Origin: Nitrospinota bacterium
GTDB lineage: Bacteria > Nitrospinota > Nitrospinia > Nitrospinales > VA-1
DNA: 43,593 nt
Assembly (NCBI GenBank): GCA_014382285.1
Contig: JACNKA010000123.1
Span: forward strand, 1-43,593
Reading direction: 5' to 3'
This document shows, in pieces, positions 25,730 to 35,399 of this stretch. Under the pieces are notes generated by a model. It had not been told where the DNA came from. It was given only the letters and a program-made list of their open reading frames with translations, and did no database searches. The stretch's first letter is position 1. The number at the start of each line of letters is the position of its first letter. The translations under genes were made by a program, and so were the position numbers.

Positions 25730-26302
25730 ATGAAGAAGCCCTTTAATGATGATCCGGTGGAAGTGTTGGTGAAAAAGTTTTTGACTCAGAACGGAACAGT
25801 TCTGGATTTGCGATTAAAATATATCGGCGATGAAGGTCTGGAGTATCTGGCTCAATGTCCTGAGCTGGTCGACCTGGAAGTCTTGAATCTGGAAAGAAAC
25901 GAGATCACCGACAAGGGAATCCAGTCGTTGGCGAAATCTTCAATCATTACAAACTTGAAGGAATTGCATCTGGAAAGAAACGCGATCGGCGATGGCGGAG
26001 CCAAAGCTATTGCCACATCGGCAAATTTTTCCTATCTGCACTTCATCAACCTTTGGAGAAATAAGGTGGGAATTGAGGGAGCGCAAGCCATTGCCAGCTC
26101 CGCCATTCTGGTTAACTTGAAAAACCTGGATATGGCTCAGAATAATATTGGCGATGAAGGCGCCAAAGCCCTGGCCGAGAGCAATACTCTGGCGAGCCTG
26201 GAGTGGCTCGAAGTATTTGGCAGTGGCCTGACCGAAGAAGGCAAAAAACAACTCAAGGAATCCACCGCCTTCCCCAAACTTCAAACTCTCGTTCTGGAGT
26301 AA
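25730..26302 (+). CDS. Leucine-rich-repeat protein (ribonuclease-inhibitor type)
   Basis: This 190-aa protein is made almost wholly of RNI-like leucine-rich repeats of about 28 residues: LEVLNLERNEITDKGIQSLA, LKELHLERNAIGDGGAKAIA, LHFINLWRNKVGIEGAQAIA and LKNLDMAQNNIGDEGAKALA. It has no signal peptide. AAGGA lies just before the ATG at 25730, only four bases after the aminopeptidase stop, so the two are an operon. LRRs bind protein partners; regulation or docking of the aminopeptidase is a fair inference but unproven. Confidence 0.88.
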   Translation: MKKPFNDDPVEVLVKKFLTQNGTVLDLRLKYIGDEGLEYLAQCPELVDLEVLNLERNEITDKGIQSLAKSSIITNLKELHLERNAIGDGGAKAIATSANFSYLHFINLWRNKVGIEGAQAIASSAILVNLKNLDMAQNNIGDEGAKALAESNTLASLEWLEVFGSGLTEEGKKQLKESTAFPKLQTLVLE

Positions 26303-26341
26303 TTAGTGTTGTCACCGCTTGCCGGGTTTCTTGAAAATCAT

Positions 26342-26728
26342 TCACCTCGGATGCTTTTTGACCAGGTACTTGTGGTAATCGTTGATGGATAAAGTCCCCA
26401 GCATTTGCCCGTGTTCCGTTACTGCCAGATGGTGGATGTTGTGATCCCGCATGACCTGAGCGGCTCTTTCCATACTTTCTCGGCTTTCCAGTTTGATGAG
26501 AGGAAAGCTCATAATGTCAGCCACCTGAACTTTTTCGGGATCCAGGTTTTCAGAGACCACCTTTTTGCTGATATCATGATTGGTGATGATTCCGATGTAC
26601 TCCCCGCCTTCTTTGACCAGCAAGGAGTGGATTTCATTGTCGTGCATGGCATGAGTGGCTTCCAGAATGTTTGCCGTGGCACCAATGCTCAAAAGGGACT
26701 CCGCCATGTAGTTAAGAATTTTTTCCAT
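26342..26728 (-). CDS. Tandem CBS domain protein
   Basis: This 128-aa protein consists of two CBS domains (about 10-60 and 72-122). Typical strands are HSLLVKEGGEYIGIITNHDI and HHLAVTEHGQMLGTLSINDY. CBS pairs bind adenine nucleotides and regulate a partner. No catalytic domain is attached and the neighbours give no partner. It is convergent with the LRR gene. Confidence 0.9.
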   Translation of the reverse strand: MEKILNYMAESLLSIGATANILEATHAMHDNEIHSLLVKEGGEYIGIITNHDISKKVVSENLDPEKVQVADIMSFPLIKLESRESMERAAQVMRDHNIHHLAVTEHGQMLGTLSINDYHKYLVKKHPR

Positions 26729-27023
26729 TTCAACTCACCTACTTTCTAATAGCACCTACCTACAGGGCTAACATAGTCCCGGTGCTCGCACCTGTCAATG
26801 CAGGTCAGTCGAAATTTTCCGCGAGTATTTCAACTAAAGTGAGTTGAGCGATCCGTGTAAAATATCCAGCCTGTTTTTGAGAGGTGGGGGGGGCGACATT
26901 GCGGATGTTCAATGCTTGCGGCTTGCTTCGTTCAGACTGAAATAAAGAGTTGGTATGCTGAGGATCCGTATTTCGCTCCATCCATAATGGAAGCGGCATT
27001 CGCAGTCATCTTCAGAGGATGGT

Positions 27024-28892
27024 TTAGCTGTCACTTTTGAATAGTTCCTTTAAACTGTCCTGGCAACGAGGGTCTCGGGATAATTCGATCATAACCTTCT
27101 CGTTAACGCTCAAATTTGGCATGCTGGACTTAGAAAAATAATGAGAAAATGCAGCCCAAAGACTGGGGAGGTCTCTAAACTCATTATAGGTAGAGAGGAT
27201 ATTGGTCATATTGGTGACGCTTCGGCTGTCAATCCCTTCAAAGGAAATGAATAGCTGCATAGAGAGGTCATACAGAACTTGTGAGAGGTGCTCGGTTGCG
27301 ACCTGCAAAAAAGGGAATTTGTTAACGTTCTTTTTCATGGACTCATTATTGGAAGAAAGAACGGAAATATTCCTCTTAACTTTTCCCATGTCATCAGAAA
27401 TTTCTTCCCAGATTCTATCGTTCATCAGCCTTTTTTCCAGTTTTACTTTTTGCATTTTCCCGGGAAACAGTTTGTTAAAAGCAGAATAAATATTTGCCAA
27501 CTCTTTGACTTTTGTAGGATAGGTTTTCCTTATATTTTTTTCCATATTCTGGTCATAACTCTGCATCATGGTCATAAACTCTTTTTTATCCAGGGGTTCA
27601 TCGGCCTGAATTTTTTCTGTAGTTTTAGAGATACTTTGAAACAGTAGTTGTTTTTCATTTTGGGGATACCAGAAGTCTATTTCCTGAATAATGATATTGA
27701 TTCGGTTCAGGATGTCTCTGCCATATTTTTTTTCATGATGAGGAGTGATGGTGATGGTGATATCGTCAGCATCTTTTTCCCGAACCACAATATTGAAATT
27801 CTTTTTAAGTAGCTTGGAAAAAATCATGTCAAGCCTGGAAAAATCGATTTGTTTTTCCTCGATACAACCCCAGGTTTCATTCATGATGGCTTTAAGTCGC
27901 CCTTTTTCACCATCTTGAGAAAACTTCGATTCCAGAGCTCTTTGTGCTCGTTTAATTTCTTGTTCGTTATAAACAATGAGAGACTTTTTAAGTTCGTTGA
28001 ACTTTTGCAGGAGGGCGGATGATTTTCTCACCTCATCCACGTAAGAATATTTTTTTTTGGATTTCCGTGTTAGAGAAGTCAGAAACGTTTCTGTGTCAAA
28101 GACATCACTCATACGTGAAATCTGCATATTCATTTCCTTGACTTGAAAATAAAATTTCCCCAAATCCGGCTCCGACCTTTTATCTTTCAAAAAGGATTCC
28201 ATAAATTTACAAACCTGATAGTAAATATCGTTGAGTTCCTTGTATGCATCGGGAGAGTTGTCAAAGAACTGATATTTGGAGAAAAGCCCATTTTTCATTC
28301 GCAATACGTTGTAACCCATGAGCTTGTTTTCGCCTGACTTGTAGCCGTTGAAAAACTCATTGAGGGTTATATTGTGTTCTTCCAGCATGTGAATCAGATC
28401 GTTCAATTCGGGAATAACGGTTTTCCCCATATTAGCCGGTGCGCGATAATATTTTTCCATGAAGTTCAACTCATACCGGATATTGGGAAGAACGTAGTCG
28501 AAAGTGGAGAGAATGAGCTCTACAGTTTTTAAAACTTCCTGCTTATAGATTTCCAGTTTGCATTCATACTGGTCTTCGGAAATCTGCTCAACATCCTGTT
28601 GCAGGTCTTTGAAAATTTTGTCGATTTCGCTCAAGCTTTGGAGAGCGGTTGATACATTGATGCGGTCGGAGCCGTTTTTCAAAAGAGGGCCGCTGGCATC
28701 TGCTTCTATTTTGGGAAGTTTTTTCTGGTAGGAGACAAGGATGGATAAAATGCGCTCCCTTTCTTCCTCGGGACCTTTTTCCCCAGGTTCAATATCAGGC
28801 GCATCTTTGACCTTGGTCTCGAAAAGAGACAACTGGTTTGTCAAAGCCGCAATATGTTTTTTGAGCTCGGGTAGAGCCTTGGAATCTATCAT
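27024..28892 (-). CDS. Large helical hypothetical protein
   Basis: I do not recognise this 622-aa protein. It is strongly charged and predicted to be mostly alpha-helical with coiled-coil stretches (residues 1-60, 85-115, 300-320). It has no signal peptide or membrane segment. Its base composition (A/T-rich codons, many Lys, Asn and Phe) is close to that of nearby genes. It has gaps of about 300 bases on both sides, so it is probably transcribed alone. A structural or signalling role is possible; nothing specific can be said. Confidence 0.7.
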   Translation of the reverse strand: MIDSKALPELKKHIAALTNQLSLFETKVKDAPDIEPGEKGPEEERERILSILVSYQKKLPKIEADASGPLLKNGSDRINVSTALQSLSEIDKIFKDLQQDVEQISEDQYECKLEIYKQEVLKTVELILSTFDYVLPNIRYELNFMEKYYRAPANMGKTVIPELNDLIHMLEEHNITLNEFFNGYKSGENKLMGYNVLRMKNGLFSKYQFFDNSPDAYKELNDIYYQVCKFMESFLKDKRSEPDLGKFYFQVKEMNMQISRMSDVFDTETFLTSLTRKSKKKYSYVDEVRKSSALLQKFNELKKSLIVYNEQEIKRAQRALESKFSQDGEKGRLKAIMNETWGCIEEKQIDFSRLDMIFSKLLKKNFNIVVREKDADDITITITPHHEKKYGRDILNRINIIIQEIDFWYPQNEKQLLFQSISKTTEKIQADEPLDKKEFMTMMQSYDQNMEKNIRKTYPTKVKELANIYSAFNKLFPGKMQKVKLEKRLMNDRIWEEISDDMGKVKRNISVLSSNNESMKKNVNKFPFLQVATEHLSQVLYDLSMQLFISFEGIDSRSVTNMTNILSTYNEFRDLPSLWAAFSHYFSKSSMPNLSVNEKVMIELSRDPRCQDSLKELFKSDS

Positions 28893-29200
28893 TTTATGCC
28901 ATGTCCCCCATAACTAAATCATTTTACAGGCCTTATAAAGCATAGGGAAGAAAGAAATGGCTATTTTCACAGTGATTTTTTTAAATATTATCATTTAATT
29001 GGTAAAAATAATATTCTCCTTGCAGGTATATCCGCACGGCGAACTCATTTGTGTTGTTGCGGCTCGATGAGTTTATGTGCGGATGAGTATGCCGACCTAG
29101 GGCAGTGGTGGGTGAGAGAGAGATGTAAAGAACATGGCGTTATGAGTTTAATATTTTAAAAAAAATTGTTCGGGGGGGGGGCGGGTATGTGGAGGTGCCT
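28893..29200. other. Intergenic region with a long inverted repeat
   Basis: These 308 bases hold no gene. At 29030-29084 ATCCGCAC (29030-29037) pairs with GTGCGGAT (29077-29084), and inside it AACTCAT (29042-29048) pairs with ATGAGTT (29067-29073), around an 18-base loop. No T run follows on either strand, so it is not a simple terminator. A run of G lies near 29171-29180. Confidence 0.55.
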
Positions 29201-31312
29201 TTAAATGACTTCCATCAATTCCATATAGTTACCGAGAAACCGTTGCAGGGCTTTATTTAATGGCTGGTGTTTGGGGTCTGTGATATCCGGGTCGCTTTCG
29301 ATAAGGTGAAATGCTTCTTTTCGAGCTGTCTCCAGCACCTGAATATCACGGAGCAGGTTGGCGATTTTTAATAGAGGCACCCCCGATTGCCGCGTGCCCA
29401 TAAAGTCTCCAGGGCCACGGATTTTTAAATCTTCTTCAGCGATGACGAATCCATCACCGGAATTTTGCATGGCCTTCATCCGGGCTTGTCCCTCCTCGGA
29501 TATCGGATGATAGGCCATGAGCAGGCAATGGGAGGCATGGTTTCCCCGGCCCACACGCCCGCGTAACTGGTGCAACTGGGCCAGACCGAACCGCTCGGCA
29601 TGTTCAATAATCATGACGGTGGCGTTGGGGACGTCAATGCCCACCTCGATGACCGTTGTGGAAACCAGAACCTGAATTTCTTTTTTAAGGAACCGGGACA
29701 TGATGCTCTGGCGTTCTTCCTTTTTAAGCTTTCCATGTATCAAGCAAGCTGTGAAATTGGGGAAGTGTTCCTGAATATAATCAAAAACCGTAACGGCGGC
29801 TTTAAGGTCGATGGATTCGGATTCTTCAATCAATGGACAGACCACAAAAGCCTGTCGGCCCTGTTGCAACTGTTTTTCCATTATGCTGTAGGCCTTTCCC
29901 CTTTGGTTTTCAAAAAACAGGTTGGTGGCAATTTCCTGGCGCCCGGGTGGGAACTCATCTAAAAGCGACACATCCATATCGCCATAGAGGGTGAGCGCAA
30001 GAGATCTTGGGATGGGTGTGGCCGTCATAATGAGAAGATGCGGATGGTCGCCTTTTTTGCCGATGGCTTCTCTTTGCATGACTCCGAATCGATGCTGTTC
30101 GTCAATCACAGCCAGCCCGAGTTTTTTAAATTGGATCTCTTTTTGAATCAGGGAGTGGGTCCCGACAACGATGTGTGTTTTTCCTGTCCGTATATCTTCG
30201 AAATATTTTTGCCGCTCTTTGCCCTTGAGCGAGCTGGTTACCAGGCTGAGCTCGAGGCCTAATTTTTCACAAAAAGGTCGGATGTTTAAATAATGTTGTT
30301 CGGCAAGAATTTCTGTCGGAACCATTAGTGCTGATTGTGTTCCGTTATCCACAGCGGTCAACAGGGCGGTGAGGGCCACGATGGTTTTGCCGCTCCCAAC
30401 GTCTCCCTGAATCAGGCGGTTCATGGGCTTCTCTTTTTCCAGATCTTCCATGATTTCACCGAGAACCTTTTTCTGTGCCCCTGTTAATGTGAAAGGCAAT
30501 AGCTTTACAAATCGTTTGATGAGTTCTCCGCGAGTTTTAAATACGAGTCCTGTGCGTTCTTCTCCTGCACGGTTTTTCCTGAAAGCCAGGCCTAACTGGA
30601 TCAGGAATAATTCTTCAAAGACCAGCCGTCTTTGTGCTGGGGTCTTAAATGCATCCAGCTCTTTCAGGCAGGAACCTTGCTCTGGAAAATGAGACTTGGC
30701 GAGGGCCTCTGACCGGGAAGGGAAGTTATGACGCTGGATCAGGTCATCGGGAAGAAACTCTTCAGCTAGAGGCAGGTATTTATCGAGAACATTTTTAATG
30801 ATGGCCCGCATGGATTTAAGGTGCAAACCATCGGTGACATGGTAAACGGGGACAATTTTCCCTATTTCGAGAGAACTGACGTTTTCTCCAGATTCCTGCT
30901 CGGTTTCTGGGTGGATGATCTCGAGTCCTGAACGATTGTTAAGAGTGGGTTTTCCTGAAAGAATAATTTTTTGTCCCGTTTGAAACTTTTCCTTCATATA
31001 AGTTTCGTTAAACCGGAACCATTTGGCTCGGATGATTCCTGTCTCATCCTGAATGATGGCTTCAAATACTCTTTTTCGACGTCCCATAAATATTGTTCCA
31101 GAACTCAGGACTTCTCCTGTGAGGGTGACGTATTCACCGGGAACAGCCTGTGAAATTTTTTTAAACTGGGTGCGGTCTTCAAATCGGAAAGGCAGAAAAT
31201 AAAGGCAGTCCTCAATGCTTGTTAGATGTAGTTTTTCAAGAAGAATCGCTTTTCTTGGGCCAACCCCTTTTATAAACTGCATGGGGTCGTTTAGAGAAGG
31301 TGTGTGTTTCAT
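29201..31312 (-). CDS. recG: ATP-dependent DNA helicase RecG
   Basis: This is a 703-aa superfamily II helicase that remodels stalled replication forks and Holliday junctions. The wedge domain starts with FIKGVGPRKAILLEKL. Walker A is QGDVGSGKT, motif II is VIDEQHRFGV, motif III TATPIPRSLAL, motif V TTVIEVGIDVPNA and motif VI QLRGRVGRG, followed by the TRG region. I use the ATG at 31312; the frame also runs to a TTG at 31348, but neither has a clear ribosome site. It is divergent from the relA/spoT gene. Confidence 0.96.
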   Translation of the reverse strand: MKHTPSLNDPMQFIKGVGPRKAILLEKLHLTSIEDCLYFLPFRFEDRTQFKKISQAVPGEYVTLTGEVLSSGTIFMGRRKRVFEAIIQDETGIIRAKWFRFNETYMKEKFQTGQKIILSGKPTLNNRSGLEIIHPETEQESGENVSSLEIGKIVPVYHVTDGLHLKSMRAIIKNVLDKYLPLAEEFLPDDLIQRHNFPSRSEALAKSHFPEQGSCLKELDAFKTPAQRRLVFEELFLIQLGLAFRKNRAGEERTGLVFKTRGELIKRFVKLLPFTLTGAQKKVLGEIMEDLEKEKPMNRLIQGDVGSGKTIVALTALLTAVDNGTQSALMVPTEILAEQHYLNIRPFCEKLGLELSLVTSSLKGKERQKYFEDIRTGKTHIVVGTHSLIQKEIQFKKLGLAVIDEQHRFGVMQREAIGKKGDHPHLLIMTATPIPRSLALTLYGDMDVSLLDEFPPGRQEIATNLFFENQRGKAYSIMEKQLQQGRQAFVVCPLIEESESIDLKAAVTVFDYIQEHFPNFTACLIHGKLKKEERQSIMSRFLKKEIQVLVSTTVIEVGIDVPNATVMIIEHAERFGLAQLHQLRGRVGRGNHASHCLLMAYHPISEEGQARMKAMQNSGDGFVIAEEDLKIRGPGDFMGTRQSGVPLLKIANLLRDIQVLETARKEAFHLIESDPDITDPKHQPLNKALQRFLGNYMELMEVI

Positions 31313-31469
31313 GGTTCTAATATTAACGTGCAAGTTGTGTGGGGGCAAGAAGTTCTACCACGATTGAGCGTTGACAGAAAAAAATTGTGGAAGTATCCTT
31401 AACTTAAAGGTTTATCCTTTCCCCTGGCCTTTGAGCGGGTGGAAAAATAATGGAGGTTTCATTCCTGCT

Positions 31470-33716
31470 ATGAAAGTTCAGGATCTGACAGACGCGCTAT
31501 TGAAGTACATGCCTGATGCTGATGTCGACATCATTCTGAATGCTTATATTTATTCTGCCAAGGCCCACCGGGGGCAGAGCCGAAGATCTGGGGAGGCCTA
31601 TATTTCGCATCCGCTTGAAGTGGCCCATAATCTGGTGAAGCTGAAGCTGGATCCAACCACCGTAGCCGCCGGCCTGTTGCACGACACCATAGAAGACACC
31701 CTTTCCACTCCAGAAGAAATCCAGGAATTATTTGGTGACGAAATTTTTCAGCTTGTGGATGGGGTGACCAAGATCAGCCGGATCCATTTTTCCAGCCATG
31801 AAGAGAGCCAGGCAGAAAACTACAGGAAGATGATCTTCGCCATGGCCCATGATATTCGGGTTGTTTTGATCAAGCTTGCCGACCGGGCTCACAATATGCA
31901 GACCCTGGGTTCCTTGTCTGAAGAAAGACAGCGAAGGATTGCACGGGAAACTCTGGAAATTTACGCTCCCATTGCCAATCGTCTCGGTATTGGATGGTTG
32001 AAAGCCGAGTTGGAGAACGGTTCGTTCCGTTATCTTTATCCTGAAGAGTTTCGAGCGATTGAGGAAAAAGTGGCAAAGGGCAAAGACAATCGGACCCAGT
32101 ATGTGGAAAAAGTCACCTCCCGGTTAATGAGAGAGTTGAAAGCGGCGCAGATTATAGGAGAAGTTAAGGGAAGGCCCAAACAATTTTTTAGTATTTATAA
32201 AAAGATGATGGATCAGAATATAAGCTTTGAAGATGTTTATGATCTGATTGGTGTGAGGGTTTTGACGGAATCCCTGAGTGACTGTTATTCGGTTTTAGGG
32301 CTGGTACATTCTCTTTGGAAACCCATACCGGGGAAGTTTAAGGACTATATTGCCATGCCCAAGCCCAATATGTACCAGTCCCTCCACACCACGGTGATCG
32401 GCCCAAGGGGAGAAAGGGTGGAGGTGCAGATTCGCTCCGCGGAAATGGATAAGGTATGTCAAGGGGGGATAGCGTCTCACTGGCGTTATAAAGAAAAAGC
32501 TGATGGTGATGATAAGCCGATGAACCAGCAGTTGTTATGGGTTCGGCATCTTCTTGAAAATCAGAGAGACTTAAAAAATCCGAAAGAATTCCTCAATGCC
32601 TTCAAGGTAAATTTGTTTCCGGATGAGGTTTATGTGTTTACTCCCGGAGGGGATGTGATTGCCCTGCCGTGCAACGCTACTCCGGTAGACTTTGCGTTTC
32701 AGGTTCATACTGACGTAGGCTGTCATTGTCAGTCCGCGAAGGTGAATGGAAAGGTTGTTCCTCTACGGTATAAATTGCAGGACGGGGATCAGGTAGAAAT
32801 CACCACCTCCGAAGACGCATCTCCCGGCCGCGACTGGCTGGCCTTTGTTAAAACCTCCAAGGCACGCAGTCGGATATCCAACTTCATAAACACAGAAGAG
32901 CGTTCAAGAAGTTTGAGTCTGGGAAAAGAACTCCTGGAAAAAGAGATTCACGAGTATGGTCTGGACCCGGTAATAGAAATGAATGGTGAAGCCTTAGGAG
33001 AAGCCGCCCAGGCTTGCGGTTTTAATTCTATCGACAGCCTGTTGACGGGAGTTGGAATTGGAAAGTTATCAACCCATCATGTCATCGAAAAACTGATTCC
33101 GAGAGAAAAGCTGGAGGGCAAGGAGTCTCGTGATAAGACATTAATAAAACTTAAGGAAAGCCGGCCTCCGGAATCCACGCGTAACGCCATCAAGGTTCAG
33201 TGTTTCAATGAAAATATTCTCATCCGCATTGGTAAATGCTGCCATCCTCTTCCTGGGGAGCCGATCATTGGGTATATCACCAGGGGCAGGGGGGTTACGG
33301 TGCATCATATTGACTGTCCGAGTGTTGGAAGTATTATCAATGACCCGGAAAGGCTGGTGGGTGTTGAATGGGACGCTGGTCTGAATGTCATTTACCAGGC
33401 TCATATCGCGATTGTTGCGGCCGACAAGCCCGGAATTATGGCCACCATCAGTCAGTCTTTCGCGGAATGCGGGATCAATATCACCCGCGCCAATATTCAG
33501 CAGGGATCAAACAAAAGAGCCTACTTCGACTTGTCCATAGAGGTTCAGGATGTGGAACACCTGAATCAAATTCTTGAAAAAATACGCCAGGTCGATGGTG
33601 TCATTTATCTGGAGCGGATCAAGGACTTCAACAAAAACGCGCCGATCAAAAACAGGCTGGAGGCTCTGGGTGAAAAACTAGGGGCACAGGGAGAACGGGA
33701 ACTGAGTGCTACCTGA
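31470..33716 (+). CDS. Bifunctional (p)ppGpp synthetase/hydrolase (RelA/SpoT)
   Basis: This long RSH protein of about 748 aa makes and degrades the stringent-response alarmone. The HD hydrolase domain is intact ([19 protein letters not shown]), as is the synthetase domain ([31 protein letters not shown]). The TGS domain ([14 protein letters not shown]) and a C-terminal ACT domain ([17 protein letters not shown]) follow. I start it at the ATG at 31470, where GGAGG lies 13 bases upstream; the frame is open back to a TTG at 31371, but that part does not look like the family. Its last bases overlap rpmB on the other strand. Confidence 0.95.
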   Translation: MKVQDLTDALLKYMPDADVDIILNAYIYSAKAHRGQSRRSGEAYISHPLEVAHNLVKLKLDPTTVAAGLLHDTIEDTLSTPEEIQELFGDEIFQLVDGVTKISRIHFSSHEESQAENYRKMIFAMAHDIRVVLIKLADRAHNMQTLGSLSEERQRRIARETLEIYAPIANRLGIGWLKAELENGSFRYLYPEEFRAIEEKVAKGKDNRTQYVEKVTSRLMRELKAAQIIGEVKGRPKQFFSIYKKMMDQNISFEDVYDLIGVRVLTESLSDCYSVLGLVHSLWKPIPGKFKDYIAMPKPNMYQSLHTTVIGPRGERVEVQIRSAEMDKVCQGGIASHWRYKEKADGDDKPMNQQLLWVRHLLENQRDLKNPKEFLNAFKVNLFPDEVYVFTPGGDVIALPCNATPVDFAFQVHTDVGCHCQSAKVNGKVVPLRYKLQDGDQVEITTSEDASPGRDWLAFVKTSKARSRISNFINTEERSRSLSLGKELLEKEIHEYGLDPVIEMNGEALGEAAQACGFNSIDSLLTGVGIGKLSTHHVIEKLIPREKLEGKESRDKTLIKLKESRPPESTRNAIKVQCFNENILIRIGKCCHPLPGEPIIGYITRGRGVTVHHIDCPSVGSIINDPERLVGVEWDAGLNVIYQAHIAIVAADKPGIMATISQSFAECGINITRANIQQGSNKRAYFDLSIEVQDVEHLNQILEKIRQVDGVIYLERIKDFNKNAPIKNRLEALGEKLGAQGERELSAT

Positions 33717-33903
33717 TGGCTTTAGTTATTTTTCCTGATTTGATGCAGCGGGTGCAGATTTTCATGGTTTTAACAGAACCCTTCATCACCACGCGCAACT
33801 TTTTGATATTTGGTTTCCAGCGTCGGCGAGTTTTATTATTCGCGTGACTGACATTGTTACCAAATTGGGATTTTTTATCGCAAACTTCACATTTTAAGGA
33901 CAT
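33709..33903 (-). CDS. rpmB: 50S ribosomal protein bL28
   Basis: This is a 64-aa ribosomal protein of the zinc-binding (C+) form: [20 protein letters not shown], then [13 protein letters not shown] and CTRC. The ATG at 33903 follows GGAG six bases upstream. It is encoded alone, without rpmG. Its stop overlaps the end of the relA/spoT gene by eight bases on the opposite strand. Confidence 0.96.
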   Translation of the reverse strand: MSLKCEVCDKKSQFGNNVSHANNKTRRRWKPNIKKLRVVMKGSVKTMKICTRCIKSGKITKAIR

Positions 33904-33989
33904 CAAATTCTCCGAAATAGATTGTCTTGAAGATGGTTAGATGCTAGCATAACCTTGTTAAAGGGGCAAGAGGATTTGAATAATCAATT

Positions 33990-34211
33990 ATGATTGTAGA
34001 AAAAAATACCAGAATTAACGATATTCTCAGCGCCCATCCTGAGGCCATGAGATTTTTTGAAGAAAAACAGATGTCCTGTGGCAGTTGTTTTGCTGTGAAA
34101 TTTGACACTCTGGAAAATGGGGCCTTGATGCATGGCATGGAGGTCACCACCCTGATCAGCCAACTTGAACAGTTTTTAGAATCTCTTCCTACCCGTACCG
34201 TCTCTACCTGA
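33990..34211 (+). CDS. DUF1858 (ScdA N-terminal-like) protein
   Basis: This 73-aa protein has the DUF1858 pattern: MIVEKNTRINDILSAHPEA, then MSCGSCFAVKFDTLENGALM with the CxxC pair. These small proteins are often encoded next to hybrid cluster proteins or as the N-terminal part of Fe-S repair proteins, and may carry a redox disulfide. No such partner is adjacent. An ATG start is used; the ribosome site is weak. Confidence 0.88.
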   Translation: MIVEKNTRINDILSAHPEAMRFFEEKQMSCGSCFAVKFDTLENGALMHGMEVTTLISQLEQFLESLPTRTVST

Positions 34212-34323
34212 TACAATTATTTCGTTATGCTTTAACTTTTTATCTTTTGGAGGTGCAGGTTTTGCGTCCAGATAGAATAGGAAACTGCGTTGCTGCGGAA
34301 AAAATCAGTGTAGGGGTGAGAAA

Positions 34324-34641
34324 TTAACCGAGAAACTTTGATTCAGTGATGATGTTTTCAAGGACTTTTTCAGCGAGTTGATCACTGGACACGCGATAAT
34401 TGCCATTTGCGATTTGGTCCTTAATGCGATCCACTTTTTCGATGCGAATATCAGGGGCCGCATTGACCGCTTCGGTCGCTTTTTGAATATCTTTGGCCTT
34501 AGACGATATAGCAATCTGCTCAGTGCCGCTTGATGAGGAAGCACTGCCTTGGCTCTTGGTGGTAGCCGCCTTGTCCCCGACTTTGACCCTGTCTTGGATC
34601 GCTTTACTTTTAATTCGAAAATCGTTGCCTGGAATTTCCAT
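34324..34641 (-). CDS. flgM: Anti-sigma-28 factor FlgM
   Basis: This 105-aa protein has a disordered Ser/Lys-rich N-terminal half and the FlgM C-terminal sigma-binding helices: EQIAISSKAKDIQKATEAV, then PDIRIEKVDRIKDQIANGNY and SSDQLAEKVLE. FlgM holds sigma-28 inactive until the flagellar hook is complete and is then exported. The gene is isolated here; no flagellar gene is in the window. Confidence 0.85.
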   Translation of the reverse strand: MEIPGNDFRIKSKAIQDRVKVGDKAATTKSQGSASSSSGTEQIAISSKAKDIQKATEAVNAAPDIRIEKVDRIKDQIANGNYRVSSDQLAEKVLENIITESKFLG

Positions 34642-34957
34642 GATACCGGCCTTTAAAAAATGAATTTAGCATCAACAGGTTAACTTTTTACCCTTGAGGA
34701 GTAAAGATCTTTTTCCAACCCTCCAAGGTGAAACCTGATCTCCTGTTATAATTATCGGAACTGATAGGGGAAACTTTAGCCGAGTTTTGTAAAAAATGTG
34801 AGTTTTTTTATCCCATAGACCTTTTAAAGCAAACAGCTTACCAATTTTTCATCTGAAATCCGAAACCGGGTTTTGTGCGCCGGTTGGCGTTTAGTTTCCG
34901 TGTGAGACTGCTTTTGTGCGAAAAAACATAGGTTTTACTCCGGTGGTGTATTGATTT
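34642..34957. other. Intergenic region between flgM and the second NUDIX gene
   Basis: These 316 bases lie between two divergent starts. I see no gene, no good hairpin terminator and no strong sigma-70 promoter pair. The sequence before flgM has TAAA and GCCGGTAT in an arrangement like a sigma-28 site, but too close to the ATG to be convincing. Confidence 0.3.
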
Positions 34958-35386
34958 ATGAACTTTAAAAACCCTGTTTCCACGGTAGATATCATTATTG
35001 AGCAGGCTGGAGGGATTATCCTGATAGAGCGAATGAACCCTCCGCATGGCTGGGCATTGCCTGGAGGGTTTGTCGATTATGGCGAATCTCTGGAATCTGC
35101 GGCTCGTCGGGAAGCCTTGGAAGAAACAGGGTTGGTGGTTAATCTATTGGGCCAGTTTCACACCTATTCGGATCCGGATCGCGATTCCCGGCAACATACC
35201 ATCTCTACGGTTTTTGTCGCTCAGGCTAGTGGAAAGGCTCAAGCAGGTTCAGATGCCCGAAAAGCAGGCCTTTTCACAAAAAGCACTCTTCCAGAACCGA
35301 TCGTGTTCGATCACGCTCTTATATTGAAAGATTATTTTGATTGGCAGGCAAATGGCCGGACCGGCGTAGGACAGTTAAAACCTTGA
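34958..35386 (+). CDS. NUDIX hydrolase
   Basis: This 142-aa protein has a complete NUDIX box: GGFVDYGES, then [12 protein letters not shown]. The [15 protein letters not shown] style and the following HTYSDPDRD are typical of ADP-ribose or nucleoside diphosphate-sugar pyrophosphatases, but the substrate is not fixed by sequence. The ATG at 34958 lies only 13 bases upstream of the peptidase gene on the 3' side, so the two may be co-transcribed. Confidence 0.9.
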   Translation: MNFKNPVSTVDIIIEQAGGIILIERMNPPHGWALPGGFVDYGESLESAARREALEETGLVVNLLGQFHTYSDPDRDSRQHTISTVFVAQASGKAQAGSDARKAGLFTKSTLPEPIVFDHALILKDYFDWQANGRTGVGQLKP

Positions 35387-35399
35387 AAGGTTGATATTT

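Noticed and set aside
26805-26999. 64-aa minus-strand frame between the CBS and 622-aa genes
   Set aside because: No ribosome site, no family, low-complexity flanks; I cannot support it.
34642-34670. Sigma-28-like motif upstream of flgM
   Set aside because: Spacing is one base short and the -10 part would lie about ten bases from the ATG.
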